From an uncultured Rhodobacter sp. (lineage in GTDB: Bacteria > Pseudomonadota > Alphaproteobacteria > Rhodobacterales > Rhodobacteraceae): a stretch of DNA of 5,839 nucleotides. Shown here in pieces: positions 1-5,770 of the stretch. The stretch is taken from the NCBI GenBank assembly GCA_937901435.1, contig CALGTJ010000101.1, forward strand, positions 1-5,839, written 5' to 3'. A program made the translations under genes and the position numbers. The notes beneath the pieces were generated by a model. It saw only the letters and a program-made list of their open reading frames with translations. It had not been told where the DNA came from and did not search any database. The stretch's first letter is position 1; each line of letters opens with the position of its first letter.

Positions 1-131
1 GCGCCCAAAACCCGCAACGCTGGTCAGGAAAAACCCGAAACTGGCAACCCGCAGGACCTGTCTGGTTGAACCCAGAAAACGAAATTAGCGCCCCTGAAAT
101 CAGAGACGCCGCATGAAATCGGCGGACAACT
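1..131. other. Left-edge non-coding stretch
   Basis: I see no convincing gene here. An open frame on the minus strand (24-287) runs antisense through the promoter and start of the plus-strand gene. Its product has no recognisable motif and it looks accidental. The first 60 bases contain three loose copies of an AACCCG-type hexamer (near 8, 34 and 46), which I cannot assign to a function. The stretch could be the far end of a neighbouring gene cut by the window edge. Confidence 0.4.
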
Positions 132-144
132 TGTTTGACAAACA
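132..144. promoter_or_regulatory. Palindrome over the -35 box
   Basis: TGTTTG-A-CAAACA is a perfect inverted repeat with 6-bp arms around one central base. It contains the TTGACA -35 element, so a dimeric regulator bound here would compete with RNA polymerase. The cognate regulator is not in the window. Confidence 0.4.
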
Positions 145-163
145 CCGCACTCACCCCTCAAAT
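135..163 (+). promoter_or_regulatory. Sigma-70-like promoter for the HlyC-like gene
   Basis: A perfect TTGACA -35 box (135-140) is followed, after exactly 17 nt, by TCAAAT (158-163), which matches the -10 consensus at four of six positions. Transcription would start near 170, leaving a leader of about 85 nt before the ATG at 254. The -35 box lies inside a perfect inverted repeat (132-144), which suggests a bound regulator. This is read by eye from the sequence. A second perfect TATAAT at 210-215 could be an alternative -10, but it has no good -35 at normal spacing. Confidence 0.5.
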
Positions 164-169
164 CATTAA

Positions 170-181
170 CAGAATATTCTG
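170..181. promoter_or_regulatory. 12-bp perfect palindrome CAGAATATTCTG
   Basis: This perfect 12-bp palindrome sits at the expected transcription start of the TTGACA promoter. It is a candidate operator for a homodimeric regulator. It is too short and AT-rich to act as a terminator hairpin, and no T-run follows it. Confidence 0.35.
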
Positions 182-186
182 CTTGA

Positions 187-194
187 ACAGCTGT
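187..194. promoter_or_regulatory. 8-bp palindrome ACAGCTGT
   Basis: A perfect 8-bp palindrome lies in the leader, flanked by TTG on the left and CAA on the right in near-symmetric positions. Taken alone it could be chance. Its place among three other palindromes within 90 bases is why it is listed. Confidence 0.22.
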
Positions 195-204
195 AACAAT
201 TAAA

Positions 205-219
205 CTCAATATAATTGAG
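205..219. promoter_or_regulatory. Inverted repeat CTCAAT-ATA-ATTGAG over a TATAAT box
   Basis: A perfect inverted repeat with 6-bp arms and a 3-nt centre encloses a consensus TATAAT (210-215). It lies 35 nt upstream of the start codon of the HlyC-like gene. Its position suggests an operator that covers a second, possibly activator-dependent, -10 element. Confidence 0.35.
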
Positions 220-253
220 CATGAAACGTAAGGTGAGAGAGACATAAAGACAG

Positions 254-739
254 ATGATGGATGAGGACATGAGTAAAGGTGCAACAACAGAATCTCGCAT
301 TACCCAGCTGGCACGGAATCCTTATTCACTGGGAATAGTAGTGCGCTACCTCTCACGCATAGAGCCGTTTTCGAAATTTGAATTTGGCCCGTCTGTTTCT
401 TCCCTTATGCACCAGATCAACGATGGGACTCATCTTATTGTCGAAACAAATGATAAGCTGACCGGATACGTTGGTTGGGTGCGCACATCGATCGATATTG
501 CCGAAGGCTGGATGGATAACACCGGCCCGCTGAACAAGGTTGTCGGCGGAGAAGCGATTGTAGTGACAATATTTCATGCTGAAGATAGCACGATGATCAT
601 GCGCATGATCCGCGCGGCAAAACAGCTCGAGCCAGACACACCAGTATACTGGAAACGTTTTTTCGATGGCGCACGCTCCCCCAAGCCACGGTCGGTTAAG
701 CTGAATCGGGATCGTCAGGCGTCACACAGCTCTCGATGA
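254..739 (+). CDS. Small HlyC-like (GNAT-related) acyltransferase-family protein
   Basis: The 161-residue product has a layout resembling toxin-activating lysine-acyltransferases (HlyC family), which move an acyl group from acyl-ACP to lysines of RTX toxins. By-eye matches are LG at 26-27, the strand and turn ending in GYVGW (71-75) against HlyC's AYCSW, and GGE (98-100) against the SGD before HlyC's central strand. The HlyC catalytic His (in its PLHR segment) lines up near Ser40-Lys41, and its catalytic Asp near Ile106, so both seem absent. The basic tail (residues 140-154) is unlike HlyC. No RTX repeat protein lies nearby. The first of two tandem ATG codons is used; the purine-rich GAGAGAGA about 11 nt upstream is a weak ribosome site. 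ATG 269 is a possible later start. The last 44 nt overlap the convergent hydrolase gene. The family call is tentative; a degenerate GNAT-fold protein of another kind is the main alternative. Confidence 0.5.
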   Translation: MMDEDMSKGATTESRITQLARNPYSLGIVVRYLSRIEPFSKFEFGPSVSSLMHQINDGTHLIVETNDKLTGYVGWVRTSIDIAEGWMDNTGPLNKVVGGEAIVVTIFHAEDSTMIMRMIRAAKQLEPDTPVYWKRFFDGARSPKPRSVKLNRDRQASHSSR

Positions 740-1583
740 ACGATGCAATATGCGCTAGATGATGTGGCCGTGATAGAGATGGCGGGTGCGCCTCATGTTC
801 ACAAATATACGTAGTCAGATCCGAGAGCGCGGCGCGGGCGGCGGCCTGGGCTGGCGCCTGAACCAAGTGGCTATCTGAACCAAGAACAGCCAGTGTTTTG
901 ATCCCCGTTTTACCCAGTGACTTTGACAAATTAAAGGGCGCTCGTCGCCCATTCATATTCGCAAGTGCAGGGTCGTAACGCATACGATATTGACCTTCGG
1001 ATTTCATGATGGAGGCCGCGACCAATTCATCAAGCTGATCTGGCGGCAAATGAAGCAAATTCCGCGTTAACCCGAAATAGATACGGGCGCTCTGCAATGA
1101 ACGAAACGACATCGACGCCTCGTCACGAAGAAAGTCTTCATAAGGATAGAATGATTCACTCCCCGACACGAGCGGAGCGTCGACTAAAACGAGACCAACA
1201 ACTTTTGCCCGGATATAAGGAGTGAGGGCGCCGATTAAGGCGCCGCCCCAAGACGTTCCCACCAAAATCAGCTGCGCCGTCGCAAGTGCGATGGCTTCGG
1301 CCAGAACAAGTTGCAGCAACCGGTTCGTATAGCGGGCACCGTCCCCTAGAAAAGCACTGTTTCCACGGCCTGGCATATCGACAGCAAGCGTCGTGATACC
1401 ACGGCTCTTGAGCTCTGCTGCCAAAAAACAAAAATCCTGCGCATTTCCTGTAAAACTATGCAAACAGAACGCTGTCGCCACTGGGGCTTCAACAGTCCAT
1501 TGATGCACAGCGACGTCGATAACATAGTCACCGCTAAGAATTTTAAGCCAATGGGTCGTGTCTGGGCGTAAATCAACGGTCAT
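696..1583 (-). CDS. Alpha/beta hydrolase with Ser nucleophile (esterase/thioesterase-like)
   Basis: This 295-residue hydrolase is the last gene of the operon. An HSFTG turn at 42-46 supplies the oxyanion region. The nucleophile elbow is GTSWGG with Ser111. The likely acid is Asp237 in GSDSH, and His266 in the HPPSLSRP segment, ahead of a final helix, matches the usual C-terminal catalytic His. With no signal peptide it should act in the cytoplasm. The substrate cannot be read from sequence; ester or thioester cleavage fits the serine triad. I chose the ATG at 1583 because it overlaps the sulfotransferase stop as TGATG and has AAAGG 6 nt upstream. A longer frame from 1628 would run inside the upstream gene without a better ribosome site. 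The coupled start suggests production in step with the sulfotransferase. The 3' end overlaps the convergent gene by 44 nt. Confidence 0.85.
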   Translation of the reverse strand: MTVDLRPDTTHWLKILSGDYVIDVAVHQWTVEAPVATAFCLHSFTGNAQDFCFLAAELKSRGITTLAVDMPGRGNSAFLGDGARYTNRLLQLVLAEAIALATAQLILVGTSWGGALIGALTPYIRAKVVGLVLVDAPLVSGSESFYPYEDFLRDEASMSFRSLQSARIYFGLTRNLLHLPPDQLDELVAASIMKSEGQYRMRYDPALANMNGRRAPFNLSKSLGKTGIKTLAVLGSDSHLVQAPAQAAARAALSDLTTYICEHEAHPPSLSRPHHLAHIASFIESCVTPDDPDSA

Positions 1584-2629
1584 CAAGTGCCTTTCAAATC
1601 GGCGAGTAACATGGAGCCGGGTCGGCACGCATCTCGTAGCTCCATCCTATCCATCTCGGACAAATGAGTAACAGCGTCACGAGGAGGCGCAATCAATTGC
1701 TCAGATTTTTCAATCCATTCCGGCCACGGGGAAACCCCTAACTGCGCAGACAACAAGCGCAGGAAACGTTCCGGCTCTGTACATAGCTCCTTGAAATCAA
1801 ACCAAGGTAGGGTCTGCGAAAGCAACGGTACACCAAGTCGAATGGCGTTCGACCAGAGTTCTCCATAGACACGCAAAGGCAGCTCTAGACGCTCGAAATG
1901 TGCCGCAGTAATGTTTTCGGGCAAGTTGTCGATCAATTGCTGATCAAGCTGTGCAATGCCCGTCCGTTCGCGACTGTAGTAAGGGTCATAGCCAAGCTGC
2001 GACTGCATAACCATTCTCAACACAAAGTGTTTAAAGAAGCTGTGGTTACGCATTGAAAGGGCTGTTTCGGTTCCATCGCGCAAATGTACGATGGGTCGGG
2101 CGTGGGGTAGCAAGTCTCTAACACGCGCGTGAAAGGCGAGAGTTCCGCCGGACCTCTCTACTATGACTTTACCAGCACAACTGAGTTGCAGTGCTTGAAA
2201 AACAGCATTCAAGTGCTGCCCAGCGGTCTTACCATCCTGCAGTCGAACATGATCCAAAATGTCACAAAACAGAGCATCTGGATCATTGGTCAGGCGCGGC
2301 AACATTGAATAAAGCGGGAAGGGTACAGGATCATTTTCAGTATAACGCATACCGTTTCGACTGAAGGGGTATCGGGTCTCCGGCAGTTTTATCCCAATGC
2401 GCACCAAAATGGCGCGTGACGGATTGGCAGAATGTAAGATGTGGCAAAAATCCGTGGCACTTATCTTTTGATCGCGGTGCTGCAAACCTGCAGCCAACAA
2501 ACCAATTATGAACTCTGAAATGCTTAGGACGTCTGGGTGAAGGTCAAGGATATCACTCAACAGCGTTGAGCCGGATCTACCGGTTCCAAATATGACAAAA
2601 AATGGCAGATGCGGCGCTGTTCGTCCCAA
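1583..2629 (-). CDS. PAPS-dependent sulfotransferase
   Basis: This 348-residue protein has the hallmarks of the Sulfotransfer_1/3 superfamily, which moves sulfate from PAPS to a hydroxyl or amine. The 5'-phosphosulfate loop is GTGRSGSTLL at 15-24. A VERSGG segment is at 157-162. The 3'-phosphate site is HLRDGTETALS at 182-192, with Arg184 and Ser192 as likely ligands. The loop lies only 14 residues from the N terminus, with no signal peptide or membrane segment, so this is a cytoplasmic enzyme rather than a Golgi-type anchored one. The only possible start in this frame is TTG at 2629, since an in-frame stop lies five codons upstream and the next start-like codon falls close to the loop. GAGG about 10 nt upstream, inside the P450 3' end, could serve as ribosome site. 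The acceptor is unknown; a P450- or epoxide-hydrolase-made hydroxyl is my inference from context. Confidence 0.88.
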   Translation of the reverse strand: MGRTAPHLPFFVIFGTGRSGSTLLSDILDLHPDVLSISEFIIGLLAAGLQHRDQKISATDFCHILHSANPSRAILVRIGIKLPETRYPFSRNGMRYTENDPVPFPLYSMLPRLTNDPDALFCDILDHVRLQDGKTAGQHLNAVFQALQLSCAGKVIVERSGGTLAFHARVRDLLPHARPIVHLRDGTETALSMRNHSFFKHFVLRMVMQSQLGYDPYYSRERTGIAQLDQQLIDNLPENITAAHFERLELPLRVYGELWSNAIRLGVPLLSQTLPWFDFKELCTEPERFLRLLSAQLGVSPWPEWIEKSEQLIAPPRDAVTHLSEMDRMELRDACRPGSMLLADLKGT

Positions 2630-2631
2630 GG

Positions 2632-3876
2632 CTAAATCGCCTCAATTCTAACACCGCCTAAGGATGCTGGTCGCATCGCCAAAGCATATTCATATCCGAC
2701 GTCAGCTTCATCTGTGAAGATCTGCCACTTGCGCAAGATGGCTGACATGGCCGTTAGCATTTCCATTTCCGCGAGTCGTTTGCCGCCGCAAACGCGCGGA
2801 CCGGACAGAAAGGGACGAAATGCCTTTGGCGCAGATTTGGAGTCTATAAATTCACTTCTGGTTGCATGAAACTGATTGGGGTCTGACCATGCATCGGGAT
2901 GTTTATGAAGTCCGACAATCGATAGAACGATCTGTTGACCTTTCTTGAATTTGCGGCCGTGCCCCTCATAATCTGCAGTTAACTCACGCACAACAAATGG
3001 TATCGGAGGTAGACAGCGCATCACTTCGGACATGAAGCTTCGAATGACAGGCATATCGTCAGTGCCTGATTGGGCCTCTTCGCGCATATGTTCTTGCAGC
3101 GCCTGATTCTGGCCGACCAGCCGAAGCGCCCAACACAGAGTTGCGACAGTTGTCTCTGTGCCTGCAAAGGCATTCTGCATCAAGTCGGTGACGGCCGGGT
3201 GCCATTCATCCAGCTGGCTGCCAGAAATAGCCTGCTGAATGAAGTCCCGGCTAAGAGTATCCGCCATGAAGATGTCGCTGAATTGTGTGTCGAGCCAATT
3301 TGCGCGTTGAGCTAAGACATCGGGTTCTTTGACGCCACTCCAGGAGAAGTGTTGAAGCAATTTGGCATGTGTTCTGACTTGCGGGAAAAGACCGATGATT
3401 GCGTCAATACTGGGAGATATTCCAAGTGCTTGCATAAAGACGCGCAAGGCGGCCTTCCCCAGCAGAACTTCAATGTCATTGACGTTTTCTGGATCGAAAG
3501 CATCAACAGCGGTTTGATAATGCTTTGCAACCAAAGGGCGTTCGCTTGGTCTGCTGGCACTATTATAAGCAGGCTGGGTTCGGTTTCTGAATGTCTCCCA
3601 GCGTGCGCCATTCAGGTTGAACCGGCTGTCTCCCAATGCGGCAACCAAGGCAAAGTTCTTCTGAAACAGATCTGGATTGCGCATCATAAATTCAGCAAGT
3701 TCCGGCTCTTCCACAAGTGCGAGATTGCCAAGGTTGGGCGACCTACTTTTAACCGGAACGACCGTACGTTTCAGCAATTCCAAGATGATCAGGTTGAGCG
3801 TCTTTCGTGCGTCGGACTCAATGCTCGGTTCATCAAATGGTTGCAATGCTGTCGGGTTATTAGTGGCCAGTACCAT
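2632..3876 (-). CDS. Cytochrome P450
   Basis: This 414-residue protein is a complete, soluble bacterial P450 monooxygenase. Visible motifs, in order, are a C-helix WxxxR (Trp93-Arg97), the I-helix oxygen-binding AGTETT (238-243), the K-helix ExxR (Glu284-Arg287, followed by CLPPIPF), and the heme-binding FLSGPRVCGG, with thiolate Cys363. There is no N-terminal membrane anchor. It would use electrons from a ferredoxin/reductase pair, and none is encoded here. The ATG start lies inside the 3' end of the epoxide-hydrolase-like gene (17-nt overlap), with AAGAG about 7 nt upstream as a modest ribosome site. The stop is 2 nt before the sulfotransferase TTG. I cannot assign a CYP family or substrate. 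Neighbouring genes suggest hydroxylation or epoxidation of a hydrophobic molecule, giving a handle for the next enzymes. Confidence 0.95.
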   Translation of the reverse strand: MVLATNNPTALQPFDEPSIESDARKTLNLIILELLKRTVVPVKSRSPNLGNLALVEEPELAEFMMRNPDLFQKNFALVAALGDSRFNLNGARWETFRNRTQPAYNSASRPSERPLVAKHYQTAVDAFDPENVNDIEVLLGKAALRVFMQALGISPSIDAIIGLFPQVRTHAKLLQHFSWSGVKEPDVLAQRANWLDTQFSDIFMADTLSRDFIQQAISGSQLDEWHPAVTDLMQNAFAGTETTVATLCWALRLVGQNQALQEHMREEAQSGTDDMPVIRSFMSEVMRCLPPIPFVVRELTADYEGHGRKFKKGQQIVLSIVGLHKHPDAWSDPNQFHATRSEFIDSKSAPKAFRPFLSGPRVCGGKRLAEMEMLTAMSAILRKWQIFTDEADVGYEYALAMRPASLGGVRIEAI

Positions 3877-4621
3877 TCCAGAACTCTTTCAAAAAGCTAT
3901 TCACCGCTTGCGAACTTGTCAGATGCGGAAAGTGACTTTGACCATCCACCAGCAGTGATTGAACGGAACCATCGACGTGCACTACAGATCGCTCGTGCGC
4001 CCACGCGCCAAGAAGGCGATCGTCAAAACTATTAATCAAAGCAAACGGAATGTCTTGGGTTTTGGGTGCATTCGCTGCTGATATACTGCGGGACGCTAGT
4101 ATTTCTGTATAGAGGGGGGCGAGCCTGACAATATCGGTGTCTTTAAGCGTCTCAATCAACCCTGTAGCCGCGTCAGCCTCGGTTTCCTGAATTCGCCGGC
4201 TGATATTTTCGGGGGCATTTTGAATAATGTCGTCAATATACTCAGACCGCGACGCGTAGTCGGCCGATGCGGTAAATTCGGCGTAAGCAAGCGGATGCGG
4301 ACAAGATAAAATACTGAGGCTTGCAATGCGGTCTTTTAGATTGCTTTGCGCCAGCCACCACAAGACTAACCCACCTAAATCATGCCCAACCAGATGAACG
4401 GGCTCTTGGGCATTTTCATCAATCAGAATACGGCAATACTCGAGAACCATTTGCAGGTTCAAAGGGAGTGCCGGCACAGCGCTGAGCCAAGGCATTGGAA
4501 TTGACTGAATATCACGTTCACTTCCGGCGCTGGATGCAAGCTCATCCCAATCGCTAGGACGGCCCGGGAAACCATGCAAGCAGATTACCCGAGCCTTTTT
4601 CTTTGGGCTTTGCTGACCCAA
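3860..4621 (-). CDS. Epoxide-hydrolase-like alpha/beta hydrolase (Asp nucleophile)
   Basis: From the start chosen here the product has 253 residues. Its HGFP motif (residues 16-19) is the HGxP oxyanion signature of epoxide hydrolases. The nucleophile elbow is GHDLGG with Asp81, as in epoxide hydrolases and haloalkane/haloacetate dehalogenases rather than serine esterases. SCPHP (106-110) matches the usual segment after the elbow. Asp200 or Asp201 is the likely acid and His230 the general base. Cap-region tyrosines that could activate an epoxide include Tyr122, Tyr128 and Tyr171, though I cannot fix which. No signal peptide is seen. I chose TTG at 4621 because AGGAG lies 10 nt upstream, at the stop of the beta-barrel gene. 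A longer frame from another TTG at 4657 has no ribosome site, and CTG 4627 is also possible. Next to a P450, epoxide opening to a diol is the natural guess; dehalogenation is the alternative. Confidence 0.82.
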   Translation of the reverse strand: MGQQSPKKKARVICLHGFPGRPSDWDELASSAGSERDIQSIPMPWLSAVPALPLNLQMVLEYCRILIDENAQEPVHLVGHDLGGLVLWWLAQSNLKDRIASLSILSCPHPLAYAEFTASADYASRSEYIDDIIQNAPENISRRIQETEADAATGLIETLKDTDIVRLAPLYTEILASRSISAANAPKTQDIPFALINSFDDRLLGAWAHERSVVHVDGSVQSLLVDGQSHFPHLTSSQAVNSFLKEFWNGTGH

Positions 4622-4631
4622 TGTCAGCGCA

Positions 4632-4636
4632 CTCCT
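4632..4636 (-). promoter_or_regulatory. Ribosome site AGGAG deciding the hydrolase start
   Basis: On the minus strand AGGAG spans the stop codon of the beta-barrel gene. It is the strongest ribosome site near the hydrolase start and favours TTG 4621 (10-nt spacing) over the upstream TTG at 4657, which has none. The two genes therefore do not overlap and are separated by 13 nt. Confidence 0.5.
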
Positions 4637-5531
4637 AGAACTTGATGTCCATACCAATATAAACAGAATTCAAGTCATCCCGCACGGTAAGCGTCTCTTG
4701 GTCGTCCGAGAAGAAAAACGCTTCATCAGCACGTTCCATGATAGCAACGTCGCGCCTTAAACCGAACCGGAATGACGTCGCGTCGGACGCGGCATATTTG
4801 AGGCCGACATAGAGACCAGCAGTTGTGAGTTCGCCATCTTTGGTGTCTTTCGCTGATCCACCAAAAGAATCTTCGCCGTTATAAGCAGAAATGCCCTTGC
4901 TGTGTGTGTATTGACCAGAGAGCAAGCTTACGTCTGCACCGCCAACAATCGAAAGGCGGCCATCTGGACTAATCGGCGCGGTTTCAGCATCGATAGATAG
5001 ACGTGGGCCGATACCTTGGAAAGACGTTTCTGTTTCGCCTTCGAAACTGTCAAACGGACCATCAGTGAAGCCTTTGTCTGCGGAAGATGTTGCATTGGCA
5101 TATGCAAGACCGAGACCAAGACGCGTGTTGACGGGACCAAGTGCGACAGACCGACCGATCGTCAGACCTGCATCCGTCCGACTGTTATCATTGGATGCGC
5201 TCCCAAAACCAACTTCGCCCACTTCGCTCAGAACGTTGCTGGAATACTCGGTCCGCGACACTGATAGCTTCCAGTCCCATGTGTCGTTGATTGCTCCGCT
5301 TGCGCCAACAGATCCAACGAAAGCGCTGTCACTGTCAAACTCATCAAAGTCGTTAGCATCCAGTTTTTCTTTATAAAATTCATTTGTGTAGTTACCGGTG
5401 CCCATAGCACCATCGACGCTAAACGTAACGCCGGCATCAGCCTGCTGCGCGCTTGCTGCCACAGGCATGAAGGCTGCTCCCAGCACGCCAAGCGCCGCCT
5501 TTGAAGGATTTATCAGTAGGTTCTTTTTCAT
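4635..5531 (-). CDS. Outer-membrane beta-barrel protein (MOMP/Lpg1974-like)
   Basis: The 298-residue precursor is the first gene of the operon. Residues 1-28 form a signal peptide: MKKN, a hydrophobic core, then ASA before QQ, a good signal peptidase I site. The mature part alternates polar and hydrophobic residues in many short strands and ends in YIGMDIKF, whose terminal Phe is a typical beta-barrel assembly signal. GIGPRLSID (163-171) followed by GGADVSLLSG (187-196) resembles the pattern in Legionella-type major outer-membrane proteins (Lpg1974 group); this family call is by eye. Residues 58-68 are strongly acidic, probably a loop. I chose ATG 5531 because it begins the signal peptide and has GAGG 8 nt upstream; an ATG 20 codons earlier would put a non-signal extension in front. 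It probably transports or binds a hydrophobic substrate or product of the downstream enzymes (inference). Confidence 0.85.
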   Translation of the reverse strand: MKKNLLINPSKAALGVLGAAFMPVAASAQQADAGVTFSVDGAMGTGNYTNEFYKEKLDANDFDEFDSDSAFVGSVGASGAINDTWDWKLSVSRTEYSSNVLSEVGEVGFGSASNDNSRTDAGLTIGRSVALGPVNTRLGLGLAYANATSSADKGFTDGPFDSFEGETETSFQGIGPRLSIDAETAPISPDGRLSIVGGADVSLLSGQYTHSKGISAYNGEDSFGGSAKDTKDGELTTAGLYVGLKYAASDATSFRFGLRRDVAIMERADEAFFFSDDQETLTVRDDLNSVYIGMDIKF

Positions 5532-5539
5532 ATTGGTTA

Positions 5540-5543
5540 CCTC
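5540..5543 (-). promoter_or_regulatory. Ribosome site GAGG of the beta-barrel gene
   Basis: GAGG lies 8 nt upstream of ATG 5531 and fixes that codon as the start of the signal-peptide-bearing protein. The earlier in-frame ATG codons (5591, 5588 and 5570) are not supported. Confidence 0.6.
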
Positions 5544-5568
5544 GAAGAAATACTTTTCTGTTGTTGGC

Positions 5569-5596
5569 ATTATGTAAACCACGATCATCACGTCTA
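5569..5596 (-). promoter_or_regulatory. Candidate promoter of the five-gene operon
   Basis: On the minus strand TAGACG (5596-5591, four of six matches to the -35 consensus) is followed after 16 nt by CATAAT (5574-5569, five of six matches to the -10). Transcription would begin near 5562, giving a leader of about 30 nt to ATG 5531. A competing -10 is TACAAT at 5627-5622, whose -35 is poor. No other promoter-like sequence with clear spacing is visible inside the operon, so the five genes are probably co-transcribed. Confidence 0.35.
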
Positions 5597-5675
5597 GTAA
5601 AGTAGCTTCTATGCTTGAGAGATTGTACGCTCACCCCCATGCCACCCAGATACGTACTGACCGATCTAGTGTTAA

Positions 5676-5770
5676 TGGCCCCTGAGTATTTGAATCGAAC
5701 TACGAACCTCCCCCTGTGTCAGGGAAGTTGTCCGCTGCTCTATTTTTCTCTAATTTTCAGGTGGGCGGGA
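5676..5770 (-). pseudogene. Decayed tRNA-like sequence (tRNA-Val GAC-like relic)
   Basis: Read on the minus strand, this stretch contains TAGAGCA, as at the end of a tRNA D-arm, then CTTCCCTGACACAGGGG, resembling an anticodon arm with T33 and anticodon GAC. GTTCGATTC follows, as in a T-arm, then CTCAGGGGCCA, resembling an acceptor end with CCA. The distance from GAC to GTTCGATTC is close to that in a real tRNA-Val(GAC). However, about 8 extra nt (GCGGACAA) separate the D-arm-like part from the anticodon stem, the T-stem pairs at only two of five positions, the D-stem does not pair, and the acceptor pairs at about five of seven. It cannot be a working tRNA. It may be a remnant of an integration site, or partly chance. 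Confidence 0.35.

Noticed and set aside
221..247. Eight-codon leader frame (MKRKVRET) just before the HlyC-like gene
   Set aside because: It has an ATG and a stop 6 nt before the next start, but no ribosome site and no attenuator-like codon run or hairpin. Such short frames arise by chance.
24..287. 87-residue open frame on the minus strand with a hydrophobic N terminus
   Set aside because: It runs antisense across the promoter, palindromes and start of the plus-strand gene, has no clear ribosome site and shows no recognisable domain.
1584..1628. Fifteen-residue N-terminal extension of the Ser hydrolase
   Set aside because: It would lie wholly inside the sulfotransferase gene. The ATG at 1583 has the TGATG junction and an AAAGG ribosome site, which fits better.
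3349..4035. 228-residue open frame on the plus strand
   Set aside because: It lies antisense to the P450 and epoxide-hydrolase-like genes, whose motifs are intact. It is Cys/Gln-rich with no domain, as expected of a shadow frame.
5437..5640. 67-residue minus-strand frame that overlaps the barrel gene start
   Set aside because: It is out of frame with the signal peptide, has no good ribosome site and is rich in Arg, Gly and Lys without a motif. A precursor-peptide role was considered but nothing supports it.
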